A DNA stretch of 64,000 bases from Chrysomallon squamiferum. Lineage: Eukaryota > Mollusca > Gastropoda > Neomphalida > Peltospiridae. How positions within the stretch are numbered: the stretch's first letter is position 1; every line of letters starts with the position of its first letter. The notes beneath the pieces are model-generated. The model had not been told where the DNA came from and did no database searches. It saw nothing but the letters and a program-made list of their open reading frames with translations. A program made the translations under genes and the position numbers. This document shows positions 37,430 through 51,234 of this stretch, one piece after another. The DNA is taken from NCBI GenBank assembly GCA_012295275.1, contig CM022673.1:4562605-4626604 (forward strand). The letters run 5' to 3'.

Positions 37430-38240
37430 ATTAAAAATTAATTAACTGTAATAAACATACTTGAAAAAATAAAATAAATAACACACACACACTTTTAAAA
37501 AAAAAACATTATTAATAGTTGTGTAAGATATTTTTACCTAACAGAGCATTAATCTATTATATTACATATGTGAAAAGTAAAAAACAAAATTGTATCATTT
37601 CTTTAAATTGTTAATTATTAAAAATTTACATCAGATTAGTTAACTGTAATAAACATAAAATACATATCACATTTAAAATAAGTTATTAGTAATTATGTAA
37701 CATAGTTTTACCTAACAATGAATTACTCTATTATATTATATATTTGAAAAAAAAAATTTCAACTGTTAATAATTTTATCCAACAATTAATTTATCTTATA
37801 TGCTTTTCAATTATTAAAAATGACATCATATTAAAACACTTTAATATTACTTGAGAAAGTAAATATCTAAAATATTTCTTTAAAATTGTTAATAACAACA
37901 GGCAATTACCTATTTTATTACATATTTGAAAAAAAAAAAGAAAAAAAAAAAAGAATTTAACAAAGACTAAACTGTAATATCACAAACATGAGAAATATAA
38001 TATATAACACATTTTTTTTAAATTATTAATAATATCAGATATTTTTAACTGACAAAGACTTACCACTGATAACTTGGAGAGAAAAAAAAAAAGTTATCAC
38101 ATTTTTCAAAATTAGTAATCGCATCTTACCACAATTTTGATCATCACAAAATTTAATACATTTTTTAACTTTTTTTTGTTATTTCAAATTTATAATTATT
38201 ACATCATATATTTTTAATTCATAAACAATTTATCCCCAGA
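37430..38240. repeat. Diverged ~200-bp tandem repeat
   Basis: TTAACTGTAATAAACATA, TTTTTACCTAACA, and CTATTATATTACATATTTGA recur in order about four times, starting some 580 bp after the exon at 36777-36850. Confidence 0.7.
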
Positions 38241-38284
38241 GAATAAAATTGTAGAACCTGTATAACACTGCATATTAACTACAC

Positions 38285-38360
38285 TGTCTGATAAAGCCAT
38301 GTACAGCCTCGTAGGTTAACGGTTCATATCCCAGTGCTGCCTTCTGTTCATACAGTTAAT
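38285..38360 (+). mobile_element. tRNA-related SINE head, degenerate
   Basis: GTAGGTTAACGGTTCATATCC includes a box B match at 38321-38331; no acceptor-stem pairing to make it a tRNA. Confidence 0.3.
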
Positions 38361-39664
38361 GTAACATATGTAAGATTTCAACCACTTCTCTTCAACATTC
38401 TAACTCTAACACTGAACACTGTCAGTGGGTAAAAACACATTTCAAATGGTTGATTGACTCACTTGTATTGGCTCTGAGGTGGCAAGAATTAATTTGTCAG
38501 ATTGTCAGTTTGAAACTTGAGCTGCTAAGAAATGGATCTTGTCAAATGCAAATCATAGATTTTTATGTTTGAACTGACAAAAATGTGAACAAATGTTTCT
38601 GCTACTCGCCTGTCACAGTTCCGATCTTTAAAAAAAAATCAACTAGAATAGGAATTATTCATGGAATAAATAATTAGTGATTGATCTGAATGCTAAAAGA
38701 TATAGTTTTTGTATGCTCTTCTGAATTAGACACAGATTAATGGTCTTAGTGTAGCCTGTTAGTAAGATTAAACAACAGTGTGCATCTTTTACCAGATAAA
38801 CAGTAATTTTAATCTTCTTCAGTTTGACTTGATGACTGACAAGCAAATGGCAGCAGTATTTCAAAAAATTTAATGACAGTTCTTGTAAACAAGACAAAGT
38901 AATTGGTGTATCTTACATTTAAACTTAATAATTAACTGCTGTATCTTTATTGTACCTTACACAGAAAGAGACAATAAAGTCACTTTCAGATGACATTTGC
39001 ACCTCTTTCTATATCTTTGTTGTATCCAGTACTACTGTTATTTTGAACATGTCTTCTGCATAATATTGTACCTTGTTGGATCTTACATTCAAGAAAGTAA
39101 CCTTTTGATCATATTCGTTGTAACCTTGTTGAATCTGGTACTAGCATTGATAATGTTATTTACTATTTATTTTTTGTCAGTTTGAAGATCACACATGATA
39201 CATGTATATGGACGTGTGTGTGTATGTGTGTGTGTGTGTGCACAAAATTATCAAGAATAAAGATTATATATATATGAGAGAGAGAGAGAGAGATGACATG
39301 CTGATAACTATATTTTTTCTGTATCTGATTTTAACAGAATTAACTAATCTATAATCACACATTTAATAACAAGACTTAGCTGCATCAATTCACATAACCT
39401 TACAGTACTGTACATTATATTTTTCTGTTCCTACACATATCTGTGATCACAAAATCAAGACCCAAACCTCCACCAGAAAACAGTGGCAATAAACAAAGAA
39501 CTTGAGTTGGTTTGTTGTAAATCACACATCAGAAAAACCATATTGATTGGGGTTTGATGGATGCATCAAATTTCTCAGTTTATGATGCCATATGCCGTTT
39601 TATCTGGGCATCTCTTGTGTGTATTCAGCTTATCGCATTTCTTCAGCTCAGTTTGTAGAGGTGT

Positions 39665-39965
39665 TTTAATCATACAGATATCGTTGTGGATCAGTGGTCA
39701 GAGCACAAGAATGAGGAATGACAGTCTGCATGATCAGGCCTCCTCGATATCTGATCTGGCTAATTCCCAATCCAACCAGTGCTCCATAACAAGTTTATTA
39801 AAAGCTGCAATATGTTGTGGGGGATTTTTTTTTTGATCATTTTTACATCTATGAGAAGGTGTGTTAAAAAATATCCTTTGCTGCTATGTGTAGCACTTTA
39901 TATGGCATAAGTGGATTTCTTCTTTCATTCTTATATAGTTCTTAACAATCTCGTACTTTAGGATT
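39665..39965 (+). mobile_element. SINE-like molluscan repeat, fairly complete copy
   Basis: tRNA-like head (GTGGATCAGTGGTCAGAGCA), body CCAACCAGTGCTCCATAACA then GTTTATTAAAAGCTGCAATA, core GAAGGTGTGTTAAAAAATA and CCTTTGCTGCTATG, and TTCTTAACAATC near the 3' end. This copy shows head and body together and supports grouping the other fragments. Confidence 0.6.
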
Positions 39966-41949
39966 TTAAAATATGTTGCTCATTGTTAAATGAAATAATT
40001 TTTGTTGAAGAATAAAAGCTATTTCAGTCTATCATATGATTCCTCAGTTTGCAAACAAGACCTAAAAAATGTAAAATACATCATTATTAAGATTTTACCT
40101 TTTCTTTTTTTTTTTCCTCTCTCTCATTCTCTCTGTTTGTAATGGAGTTTTCTATACAGTTTTTGTTTGCTTATTAATTCTGTTGTAATGCTGTTGCCTG
40201 TAGAGTGACAGATAAAGTGAATATTTCTTGAATTGAAATGAGTATCTGCCTGGAGGATGAATAGTATTATTAGATGTTAGGTTATTTTTCACTTTCACTG
40301 GAAACATGGACTGTTGATTGTTCTTGTGTACATAGAGCTTTTTGTCCTATTTGTGATAATAAAAGAATACTAGCTTGTAAAATAAGAACTGTGCCTGAAG
40401 GATATTACATCTCTGTATCTTTGTGCTGCAAACACACACTGGATATTACTTTATTCTAGATGTTTTTGTAAAAATGTAATTACTATTATTATTATTATTC
40501 TTTCTTTCTTTCTTTTCTTCTTCTTCTTCTTCTTCTTTTTATGATGAATGTATTTATTTTTTTTAAATTATAAAAGAAACCTTGCTTGGAAAATGAAAGA
40601 TTTCTGTCAAAATTATACTTTTTCTGAGGTTCAGATTCCATATTGCATATGTCATTATTTTTTAAATTATTTTTTTTCTCTCTCTCTTTTTCTAGTAACA
40701 GAATTATTTTTATTTATTTATTTATTATTTTAAAAATAATTTCTGATATGGAAATAATTCAGACCGATGTTTTGACAAGTATAATAAAAAAAAACTTGCT
40801 AAAAAAAAAAATAATACAAGTTTTGTATCTAAATTATGGTCCATTTTACAGTTACATTTTATTTGGTATATTAGGTTGTTTTTGTTTTTTCATTTCACTA
40901 AACATAAGAGATACCTTCTTTTGGTTCAAATATGAGATATTTTTTCTTTTTAACTTCTTGATCAAAGTAGGACAAGAAAAATTGTTTCTGTTCTAAACTA
41001 TGACACATTAAAAAGTTCAGATCTTCTAGAAGTAATTTTGGTTAAAGAAAGTTCTGTAAATTATATTTGTTTGATGTTTATGATTTGCAAGAGTTTTCAG
41101 ATTATATACTTACACTTAGATTAAAAGAAAAACAAATTTGAAAAAAATAAAGAATTAAAAGAAAATAGGTAATAATAAATAGCTGCACAAGAAAAAAAAA
41201 AAAATAGGAATAAATGTCTCTGGATATCATCAAATGATGATGACTTATTTTTCAAGGATATTTCTTTTCCTTAATTTTCTTTTCATATTTTTCTTCTTTT
41301 TATTGTCATTTCATTATTATGTTTTCTTCTTTTATTATTATTGTATATTTTTTATTTTCAATTTCTCCATTACTTTTTTATGCATTTACTTTTTTATTGA
41401 TATGTTTCTTCTTTCTTGTTATTTTCTTCTTTAATTTTATTTTCATCTGCTTTATTAATATTACTAATATATTTTATTTTTATTTTTTCCTCGTCTTTAA
41501 TTATATTTTCATCTATATTATCATTATTATTTTTATTATTATTATTATTATTACTAATGTATTTTTTCTTTCTTTCTTTCTTCTTTTTCTTCTTTGTCTT
41601 TCTTAAATTCTCATCTTTAATTCTATTTTTCATCTACTTTATTACTCTTCCCAGTTTTCTTCTCTTGCCTGGCTAACAACATGACAGGATGGATGTAACA
41701 ACTGACAGAAGGTTTTGCTGCTTTGACACACCAGTATTTGCTTTGTCACTTGTCAAATCTTCAATTTTTGTTTTCACCTCATAAAGGTTGTCTTGCAATC
41801 AATACATATGACAGCCATAATAATCATAATGTACAGGCAGAATTGATTCCTTAACTTCCTTACTTCCTCTGTATTATTATTTTTATTATTATTATTAACT
41901 TCTTTATAACATGCCGCGTCTGGGTTTGTATGACATGGGCTGTAAAAGC

Positions 41950-42330
41950 CTTAATGAGTTTGATATTTAACACTTTCAGATACTGTGTATCCTTTCCTGT
42001 ATCAGCGAAGCTTGCATTTAAAAGATCCCTTGCTGCAGATCACATTTATTAGATGTTCTTTCCCCATGCTTTGAGATAATGCAAAAAAAAAGATCTCTTG
42101 CTGCAGATCAGTATTATCAAATGTAGTTTCCCACTTTTGGGATAATGCAAAATGATGTCTTGCAGCAGATTAGTATTGCGAAATATAAGTTGCCATTTTG
42201 GGGATAATGCAAAAATAACCCTTGCTGTGGTTCAGTCTTACAAAATGTAATTTCTGATGTTTGGGATAATATGAAAAGAAACTTTGCAGTGGATTAGTAT
42301 TATGAAGTGTAAGTTGCCGTTTTTGGAATA
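41950..42330 (+). repeat. SINE-derived core expanded as ~60-bp tandem repeat
   Basis: ATCCTTTCCTGTATCAGCGA then CATTTAAAAGATCCCTTGCT is the recognisable SINE core. From there CTTGCTGCAGATCA...GGGATAATGCAAAA recurs about five times (near 42028, 42096, 42156, 42219 and 42282). Confidence 0.75.
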
Positions 42331-42344
42331 ATGCAGAAAGATCC

Positions 42345-42390
42345 AAACATATATATATATTATATATATATCTGTATATATATATCTACA
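42345..42390. repeat. (AT)n microsatellite
   Basis: ATATAT runs flanking a short TCTG interruption. Confidence 0.9.
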
Positions 42391-42779
42391 GATTTGAGAC
42401 CTGATTACTGTTAGTACTGAGATGAGTTGAGGTGTTGGTAAATGTAATATTTATTCATCTATAATGGATGTGGTAAAACACTGTTCATCAGTCTGGCTGC
42501 ACACTGCATTCAGTATTTAAGATGATTTAATTATTTCTGATACAAGAGAAACCTGTTTAATGGTCTGGAGACATAATACATTTCACTCAATTATCCTTTT
42601 TATAGATATAGTTATATATAGACATAAATATATAAACATATATGTGCAGAAACAACACACACATATAAATTATAAGTCCATGTTTTTAATTAACTTTAAA
42701 AATATATATTTTTCAATTTGTAACAACATGTTTATTCTGCAATACAAAAATCAATTTTTTGACATATATTTACACATTA

Positions 42780-43235
42780 TAAGACGTTTTAATATAACTT
42801 ATAAGGCTTTGTCTTAAAGTAATTATGCATTATATAATTACTTTTTTCAGTTTATATTATTAGACTGTTATAAAACTTTTTTCAATATAATTATAAAACA
42901 TTCATTTAAATTCATCCTTGCAGTGTCCTTTCAGTTGTCATTATTAGTCCATTTTTCAGCTTAAATATTATAATTTTTACTTTAATTATGTAATAATTTT
43001 AATTTCATTTTTTATTTTATAAGACTATTTTTTTCAATGTCATAATTAGGCTTTTTTTTACTCTAATTTTACTCTAAAAAATAAACATAATATTAAAATT
43101 ATAATTACCTTATTAGACATTTTTGACTATAATTAAAATTTTATAATTTTAATATCATCTTTATTTTATAAGACCATCTTTCCAGATTTAATTATAAGAC
43201 AGTTTTTTCAGCATGAATTATAAGTTCATCCAGTA
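42780..43235. repeat. Diverged AT-rich tandem repeat (ATTATAAGAC)
   Basis: AATTATAAGACNNTTTTTTCA-like units of about 30-60 bp recur irregularly. Confidence 0.5.
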
Positions 43236-43281
43236 CACTGATATCTGCTTTATTTAGATTTTGTCTCAAAGAATTTTTAAT

Positions 43282-43313
<32 letters not shown>

Positions 43314-43329
43314 GTGTGTGTGTGTGGGT

Positions 43330-43700
43330 ATGTAGGGGGGAAAGGCGAGAATAAAGGTTACGACCCCAGAGATTTTTATCACCGTGTAATTTCACAGTTA
43401 CTGCACATCATTAGGTTGTTCTTCATTTGAAAGGAGCGGAAACCTGATGGAAATTACATGCACTGTTGAACATTATTGATTCTTGATTTCAAGACTTCGT
43501 GAATGGTGTCTGTGAAGCTATCAGTTAAGAAAAAAAAAAGAAAGGGATGAGAGAGAAAAAAAAGGAAACAAAGATAGTTTTAATCAAATAGTTAATAGGA
43601 CCAATTGTCGACAAACGGGGTTTTTAGGAATCAATTTCTTCCTCATCAGTGCGATTGTAATCACTCAGTATTTTCATTTGTGAAATTTTATATCAGTTTC
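43330..43700. other. Higher-complexity non-coding island
   Basis: Unique sequence (GGTTACGACCCCAGAGATTT, GGAGCGGAAACCTGATGG, ACCAATTGTCGACAAACG). Stops in all frames; candidate conserved element. Confidence 0.35.
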
Positions 43701-44014
43701 AGCACTGACAGGGTTTTTTTTGTAGCAAAGTCAAAACAAATATATGTTTTAAAATTGATTTAGTGTCGAAGAAGAAATGTTTGAAAAGGATTATATTGTG
43801 TAAGCAGTTTTATTTATTTTCTAGCCATTTTACTATTTTTCACTATTTCGGACCATTTAGAAGTGTAGCTCGTAACGAGAAAATCTATTAGTGATTAGAA
43901 AATTATTATTGTTATTATTTTAAAGAAACAAAACATTATTGACTTTTTTACTGCAGCATCAACCATGAATTTTTATATACTGTTTTTGTTACACTCCAAA
44001 AATAAAGATAATAG

Positions 44015-44051
<37 letters not shown>

Positions 44052-45459
44052 TATTGTCCCCATTATTCTATAACCTATCCCAGACTGAGATCTTTTATCT
44101 TCTTTATGTTCCCTGACCTCCTGAATTCAGATTATGATTTATTTTTTGATACTGTCCATTTTACCACAGAGCATTCCTTTCCAAACACAGGCAGCAGATT
44201 AGTGTCCTTATTATCAAATTAAAATATTCAGTCTAATGAGGGATAGCATCAAAGCTTTACTTTATCATATTGATTGCCTTCCTAAAACCCATATGGTCAG
44301 TATTTTCAGAGTCATTGTCCACAGTGGTAATTGTTTAATTCCAGACAAAACTCTCCTCTTCTTGATAAGGCTCTCCTCCTTGCCCATTTCTGGCAGACCC
44401 ATGAAGCAAATAAACAAGGCTTATCTTTCCTTCGGTGACCATATCTGCAAATATTAACTCTTTATTGGTGGTTTATGAGATTCTCAGTTTCTCAGTTTCT
44501 CATCATAAAGTTATCTTTCTGTTGTTGTGTGTTGTTGGTAACTGTCTGATGCTGTTAATAACTAAACACAGGGTTTTTTTGTAATTATTTTTCCTTTGTT
44601 AGTTTTTTTTTTTTTTTTTTATTTAGCTTGTGCTGTTTTTCTATCTTAGTGTTTTTTATTTTGAATCTGGAGGATTAAATATATATCTACATTTATGCAT
44701 AGTGAGATACAGATACATTTATGCATGTAGTTTATACATATAAACATGAACATATGAATGTATATTTGTACATGTAAGTGTATCTGTATACAAATACATA
44801 CATACATAAACACACAAAAACATTCAAATATATATACATGTATATAATCACTTACAAAATACACATTCTTTGCATAACTTGTTCAAAACATTACAAAATA
44901 ATTTTTCATCTGAAATCATTTTTAAAAAATACTGTGAGAATCTAGTTTCAACAGTGCAGAAAGGCAACATTACAAAGGGAATTGTTAATGGAAGTTTGAG
45001 TACTTGGTTGATTGAAAATAAAACACTGTAATTGTTATGTCTTTTTTTAATTATTATTCATATGCTATTTCTATTTTTAAATCATTGTTTACTGAAATAC
45101 ATCAAATTCTTTTTGAGGCTGTTTTTTGTTAACAAGAATTCATGTTGTTATAATTTTCTTTCAATCTTCTTTTCATTATTACTGTTTCTTACTATATTTT
45201 TTAAGGAAAATTTAAGACTTTTATCTTTATTTTCTTTCTTTCACTGAAAGGTCATGAGACAAGATTTGATGTTCGTGTTCTTTTGTAACTTAATGCACAG
45301 AAGAATCTGTCATTTTCCTTCAGTCATATTCATTGTTACATTTCTTTACAAAAATTAATGAAAGAAATTTTAAAAATATGTATTTTAATGGCTAATTTTG
45401 GTTACTTGATACCTGTAGAATCATTTATAGTTTTTAATATCAGTTTAATGTAATAAATA

Positions 45460-45685
45460 ATGTGTGTGTGTGTGTGTGTGTGTGTAATGGAGGCATGTTA
45501 TATATTTGCTCAGACAAATAAAACTGAAGATCCTTCATCGCAGGTTTCTTATGTACTTTTTTAAAAGTAGTCCTAATGTTTTGTATCTTCAAAAAATAAT
45601 AAAATGAAATAAAAATTAATAACAATAATAATAATTAGATATAATTATTATATATAAAATCTTCTTCTTCTTCTTCTTCTTCTTA
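45460..45685. repeat. (GT)n and (CTT)n microsatellites
   Basis: (GT)n at about 45462-45485 and (CTT)n at about 45660-45684. Confidence 0.9.
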
Positions 45686-46399
45686 ATATTATTATTATTA
45701 TTTATTATTTTTAGGTAGATCTTTCTTGTTAATTTTCTGTAAGTTTTCATGTTTGTTGTTTTTCTTTAATTAAAAGGTCACAGAACAAGAATAATCTTGC
45801 AAAAATGTGTCACCACAAAAAATACATTGCATTACTGGTAATTGTTTTGGGTATACTTTCCAGGATGATTACATTTTTCAGGCTTTATTTATTATTCTTT
45901 ATTTTTTCTTTTTATTCTTGAAGGTATATACAGAGATTTGTCACCAGAAATATATATATATATTTTTTGTATTACTGATGAGTGATTATATTGTTGATTA
46001 TTTTTTAATTGTGGATTGTTGGTATGGATTTAGAAGGTTTGTTAATAAAAACACCATGTAGGAAATTCTTTTACGTTTACAATCTGTGGACATTCTTCAG
46101 TAGATTTCCAAGTTGGATCTGTTTGGTTTTTAATATGATTTCTTAATTATTTTGTAACTGTTAGTTGCTTTAGAAGGTTTGGAAAGAATTCTACAGAGGT
46201 ATAGTTGTGTTGTTTTTGTATTAAAAGAACCCCATCATATTGGAAATACTTTTAATTTCACAGTCAGAGGACATTTTTCAGAACATATCAGTATCCAAGA
46301 TGTATCTGTTTCTTCCATGGGTTGGCTTGAAGGATTTTTTTTTATTATTATTATTCCCTTATCTTTTTTATTTCTTTTTTTTTTAATAATAATCTGAAG

Positions 46400-46810
46400 C
46401 ACCTTGTCGCCAAGCATACGCTAGTTTGGTGACAATATTGATCACCTATTGGTCTGTGAAGCCAAAGCTGGGCAGCAGGGCACAGATCAATACGCAGGAG
46501 AGAAAGAGAGACAGAAAGAGTGAGCCTGCCTGCTTTTGCGAGAAATAAGGAAGATTCCGAGCACAGCTGGGTCTCGTTGCCACGACAACCAGGAAATCAG
46601 CTGGTTGTGCAGCTAACACTTGCCAATCAATACTGTGGTCATAGAGATTGGCGTTTTCTTTTATGAAATTGGTGATCTGTCTTGTGAGGCTGGCGACACG
46701 GAGCATGTGTGGAGCGGAGTTGTTGTGTTACGTCGTTGCTGCTATTCACTCAATGGAATTCCAACAGGCCACCATCGCTTCCAGTTGTCTAGGTGTGTAT
46801 TTTTGACCAG
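46400..46810. other. Higher-complexity island with X-box-like site
   Basis: About 400 bp of GC-richer unique sequence with GTTGCCACGACAAC at 46576-46589 (RFX-like, one mismatch). Overlapping ORFs on both strands (86 and 64 codons) have no recognisable domain. A (CT)n run follows at 46825-46844. Confidence 0.45.
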
Positions 46811-46879
46811 GTAAATCTTTTTTCTCTCTCTCTCTCTCTCTCTCGTTTACTGTGTCCACTTAAGTTTTAAGGTTTTTTT

Positions 46880-47240
46880 TCTTTATCTGTATGTATTCAC
46901 TACGAAATGTCTTGTCTATATTCATTCAGAATTTGTTCTATGTCCATTCAGAAATATTTGTTCTGTATTTATTTTCAAATTTATTTTCCACATTCGGTGG
47001 GAAATGTTTTTCGGTTCTGTTTTTACAGAGAAATAGTTTATCTGTATTCTTTTGGAAATATCTTATATTTCCCTGTATTCATCTGGAAATATTTGTTCTA
47101 CATTTATCCACAAATATTTTTTCATCTCATATTAGTTCCAAAATGTTCTCTCTTACCAGTTGTTCTCAGTTGAGTGTATATTTAGTGTCATGTTCAGATA
47201 TGCATGTATTCTGTCTCTATGAAAATTCAGTCTGAACGTA
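46880..47240. repeat. Diverged ~30-40 bp tandem repeat
   Basis: TGTATTCATTCAGAAATATT-like units with TTGTTCTATG spacers recur seven or more times with heavy divergence. It explains the Phe/Ser-rich ORFs here. Confidence 0.6.
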
Positions 47241-48260
47241 TATAATTATCATCTTCAAAAGGTATGAGGAAATCTTTTGAGTTATGAAAATTCAGGAAAA
47301 CTTATTCTCCTGGTATGTTTCTGCTTCTTATTTTTGTTGGTCAAATGAATATTTCTTTACAAGTTCATATTTATATTAAGAATCTTATTTTTCTTATGGT
47401 TTTGAATTTTAAGTATTATTTTCCATATTTATCTTAAAGATTTTTTTTTTTTTTTTTATTATTATTTTTTTTTTCCTTATAGAAGATTTTCAGCAGATTT
47501 TCATTTCATACTAAGTGAAAGATTCTGAACTTTGGAAAGTAGCACATCTGTAGAAGAACTTTTGCAAAACAATGTGCATTATCTTTTTAGTTTTAATTAA
47601 AATTTTCTTCTTTTATGGATGTACCAGTATTATAATTTTGCCTGAAAAAATCATTTAAGAAAAAACTTAATACATTCTTCAATTTTATTCCTTCTTACCA
47701 TGTGAAAGAAAGTACTGAATTAAAAAACGGTGCCTTTAGTAGACTGAAGACTAATTAACTATAATCGTATATTAAATAGAATTATTTTTCATATCTGTTG
47801 GGATTTTTTTGTTCTTTTACTGCAAGACATGTGAAGCTTTTTGCATTTTATTAGGTTCTGTTACAGTCTATGATTAAAATATGGCTTTGTTCTTACATGA
47901 ACCGTGTTTCTGTAGAAAATCTGTACTCAAACAGATTGCCTGATTTATTATGTTCTGTGCACAGACATGTTTAGGATCTGTTAAATAACTCTCATTGTGT
48001 CCCCAGAGAATTTGTTCCAGCCATGTTCTTCTCATTCCCTTCATATTTAAATGACTACAATAGCTAGCTCGTGGTAATATTCTACGTGGAAGTAATATCA
48101 CTTGTTTCCTCAATTTTCCCCAATAGCTTTTTCTGCACTCACATTACTGAAGAGTCTGCTGCAGGGTCAGATAACTCTGTTGGGTCTGTTAATACACTTT
48201 TATGGGCAGTCATATTTTAATTTAAAGTTCTGTTTATTATCATTTTAATACTGAAATTTC

Positions 48261-48292
<32 letters not shown>

Positions 48293-49087
48293 ATTTATTT
48301 CAAGACTTTTCCTTTCCTGATAAATCTGATAATATAGGAATTACACTCTAAGTTTTTAACATATATTTACTGCACACCTTTATATACCTGCGGTTGTTAC
48401 ATACATAATATATAGGAATGTTTGTCATGTATTCATCATAATGGTGAAATAAGCTGATTATTTTGTATTAGTAGCTGAATCAATAAATTACTGTTTGCAG
48501 AGAAAACAACTAGAAGGATGAGTGTTTGTGTTTTGGGGATAATCCCCTGTTTCTTTTCATCTGAGGTTAGGTTAGGAAAATGATTGGAAATGTTTACATT
48601 AATGATTGGAACTTAATGTTCTATTTTCTGTATTAATGTTGTCTTTTTATTGCATAACTTAATATTTGCCTTTGGATTTTTATTATTAATTTGTCTTTCA
48701 TTTTTATAATAATTACAGATACATCATTTAATTTTATCCCATTTTATTTAGTTACAATAATTATCTTTAAAATGTCACCTTTGTGTTACAAGTATTACAA
48801 AATAACTTCAGATTTATCTGTCTTCATATATATCTTATTCTCACTCTTTCTCTGTAACATTTTGTTATTTTTCTGCTCAACACTCTCTCTTATTCTTTAT
48901 TTCATTCTTTCTCACAATGTTTTCTATCACATCCTTTTCGACTGAATTATGAAATTCTGTCAGTTTTCTTTCTGTCTCTCTTTCTCCCACCTTCTTTCTT
49001 TCCCCTCCTTCCCTTCTTTCTATCTAATCTATCTGTCTCTCACAATCCTCTTTTCCAAAGAATGATGAAATTCTGTCTGTTGGCTTT

Positions 49088-49210
<123 letters not shown>

Positions 49211-49524
49211 ATACCCCTCTGTTCCAATGAATGTTGAGATTCTGACAGTTGTCTGCCATGTACTAGCAGACCCTTGTGACTGAATGTCAACATGAGAGGC
49301 TTTGGGCCAGTGTTTGCAAACGTGATGTGTGGAAAATCTTTCTGTGCTTTCACTCTGTGTACTCTGGCTTATACAACATTGTTAAAGATGTTGATTTTTG
49401 TCTCGAAAGACCATTCACATTAGTAGCTCATAACATGCGTTCAGACTGTTAAAGGAATCAAAAAGTATCTGACTCAGATTTATAATGTTTGTTCATTATT
49501 AGCAGTGAAATTTTTGTGTGCCTG

Positions 49525-49530
49525 TGTCTC

Positions 49531-49567
<37 letters not shown>

Positions 49568-49592
49568 CTCTGAGTATCTGTGTGTGTGTGTG
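49525..49592. repeat. (GT)n-(AT)n-(GT)n compound microsatellite
   Basis: GT run, AT run, and a second GT run in close succession. Confidence 0.93.
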
Positions 49593-50109
49593 TCCATGAT
49601 GATATGTATCTATTTATGTATGAACATAATGTGCAAGTCTGTGAAAGATATGAATAGCATTAATTTAGTATATTCAATTAATAAACTTACATTCATGACA
49701 CATCATAAAATGATTTTCAAAAAGAACCATCAACTACCTTTTTTGCACAAGTCACCTCTCCATTTAAAAGGATATACAATATTTTGAAAACCAATAATGC
49801 TCCATTAATTCTGTTTGAAAAGGAACTTAATTTCATTCATTAAACTGACTTACTTAAATTTACAGAGTTTAAAAATTTCTTCAGGTTAATGTCTGAAGTG
49901 CTTTAACATTTTTTTTAAAACTATTAAAGCATTCATTTAAAATTTAAAAGAAGACAGATATTTTATTCACAAAGTTAATCTTGAACAAGTGTTAGTGATT
50001 CACATATATGTATTTTTTTTATTTTCTCTCTTAGAAAAAATTATGGTAAAATTACTGTTTGGACTAATGGAAAATATTCATATCACTGAAAGGATTTTAG
50101 TTGGTAATG

Positions 50110-50730
50110 AGTACAAGGTGACAGTAAGATGTCTGAAGAGCTAGTAAAGTGTCTGATAAATCAGAGCAGTGTCTGTGATGCTGGTATAGCATCCACAATA
50201 ATGTCAGTAAAGTCTCTACAAAATGTCTAGTATTTCAGTAGTGTCTACACAGTATCTAGTATTTCAGTGTAATGTCTAATATTTCAGTAAAGTGTCCACT
50301 GTCTCTAATAGTTTAGTGAAATGTCTATAAAATGTCTATACAGTGACCAATATTTCAGTAAAGTTTGCACAAACTGTCTAGTATTTCGTGAAGCATCTAC
50401 TAAATGTCAGGTACATCCACAAAGCGTCCACAAAACATATCTAATATTTCATTAAACATCTACAGAATGTCTAGTGTATTAGTAAAATGTCCACAATGTG
50501 TCTGGTGTTTCAGCAAAATGTACATTAAAGTGTCTACAAAGTTGAAGGCTCTGAGACTGCAAGTAAGGTGCCTGTGACAGCAGTGAAGTGTCTAACAGGT
50601 GCTAAAATGTCTGCATTATCTGCAAACCCTCACAGACATTTGTAAAATGCATGAATCATTGATGAAATCTTCAAGACACTGGCAGTGTGTCTGTCACATC
50701 AGTAAAATATCTGAGATATTGGTAAAATGT
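50110..50730. repeat. Diverged ~30-bp tandem repeat, ~18 or more units
   Basis: CAGTAAAGTGTCTACAAAAT then GTCTAGTATTT-type units recur over 600 bp with much drift. No conserved reading frame, so not coding. Confidence 0.75.
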
Positions 50731-50919
50731 CTGATACGTAGGTAAAGTAGTTAGCTGTTAAGCAGCTTCATCAGTCTCTGTGATCTAGCACATGGACTTT
50801 GAGAATCATACTCGAACTTGCTGTTACAATGTTCAGAGTGTATCATCCTCTAGGTAAATGATGATCAAAGAAAGAGGCAGTTATTTAATGGCCGAATATC
50901 TCTTTGAAGTGCAGTGGAT

Positions 50920-51180
50920 TCTGAAAACTGTTTAAAAGCTCACACTGCAAGGCTTTTCCTGTTCCAACTCTTAATACCCAGACTGGTAATTGCTGGTTTC
51001 ATCTGAAGAATATTAATGTTGAGGCTCTAAGATGCATGGCCAGAGGGCTTCTTCCATCGCATTAACTCACCAGGCTTTCTTCTGGAAGGAATCAGTTGCT
51101 TAGCAACATCTTTTAGATTCTCCAGGATGTTTAAACTTTGGGAACGTGTTGGCATGGCAATAAAAGGAAGATATTTGTAC
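50920..51180. other. Higher-complexity island with X-box-like site
   Basis: Unique sequence containing GTTGCTTAGCAAC at 51095-51107, an RFX-like palindrome with 1-bp spacing (one deviation from consensus). Confidence 0.4.
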
Positions 51181-51234
51181 TGCTTACATATACTGAAAAG
51201 GAAAATTTTATAGTAATAGTGACATTTTTGTAAT

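Noticed and set aside
46446-46814. Opposed ORFs of 86 and 64 codons in a GC-richer island
   Set aside because: Both strands are open in the same place and neither resembles a known protein; composition explains it.
47874-48113. 79-codon - strand ORF without simple repeats
   Set aside because: No recognisable domain or family and no supporting splice sites; could be a decayed transposon but nothing supports a specific call.
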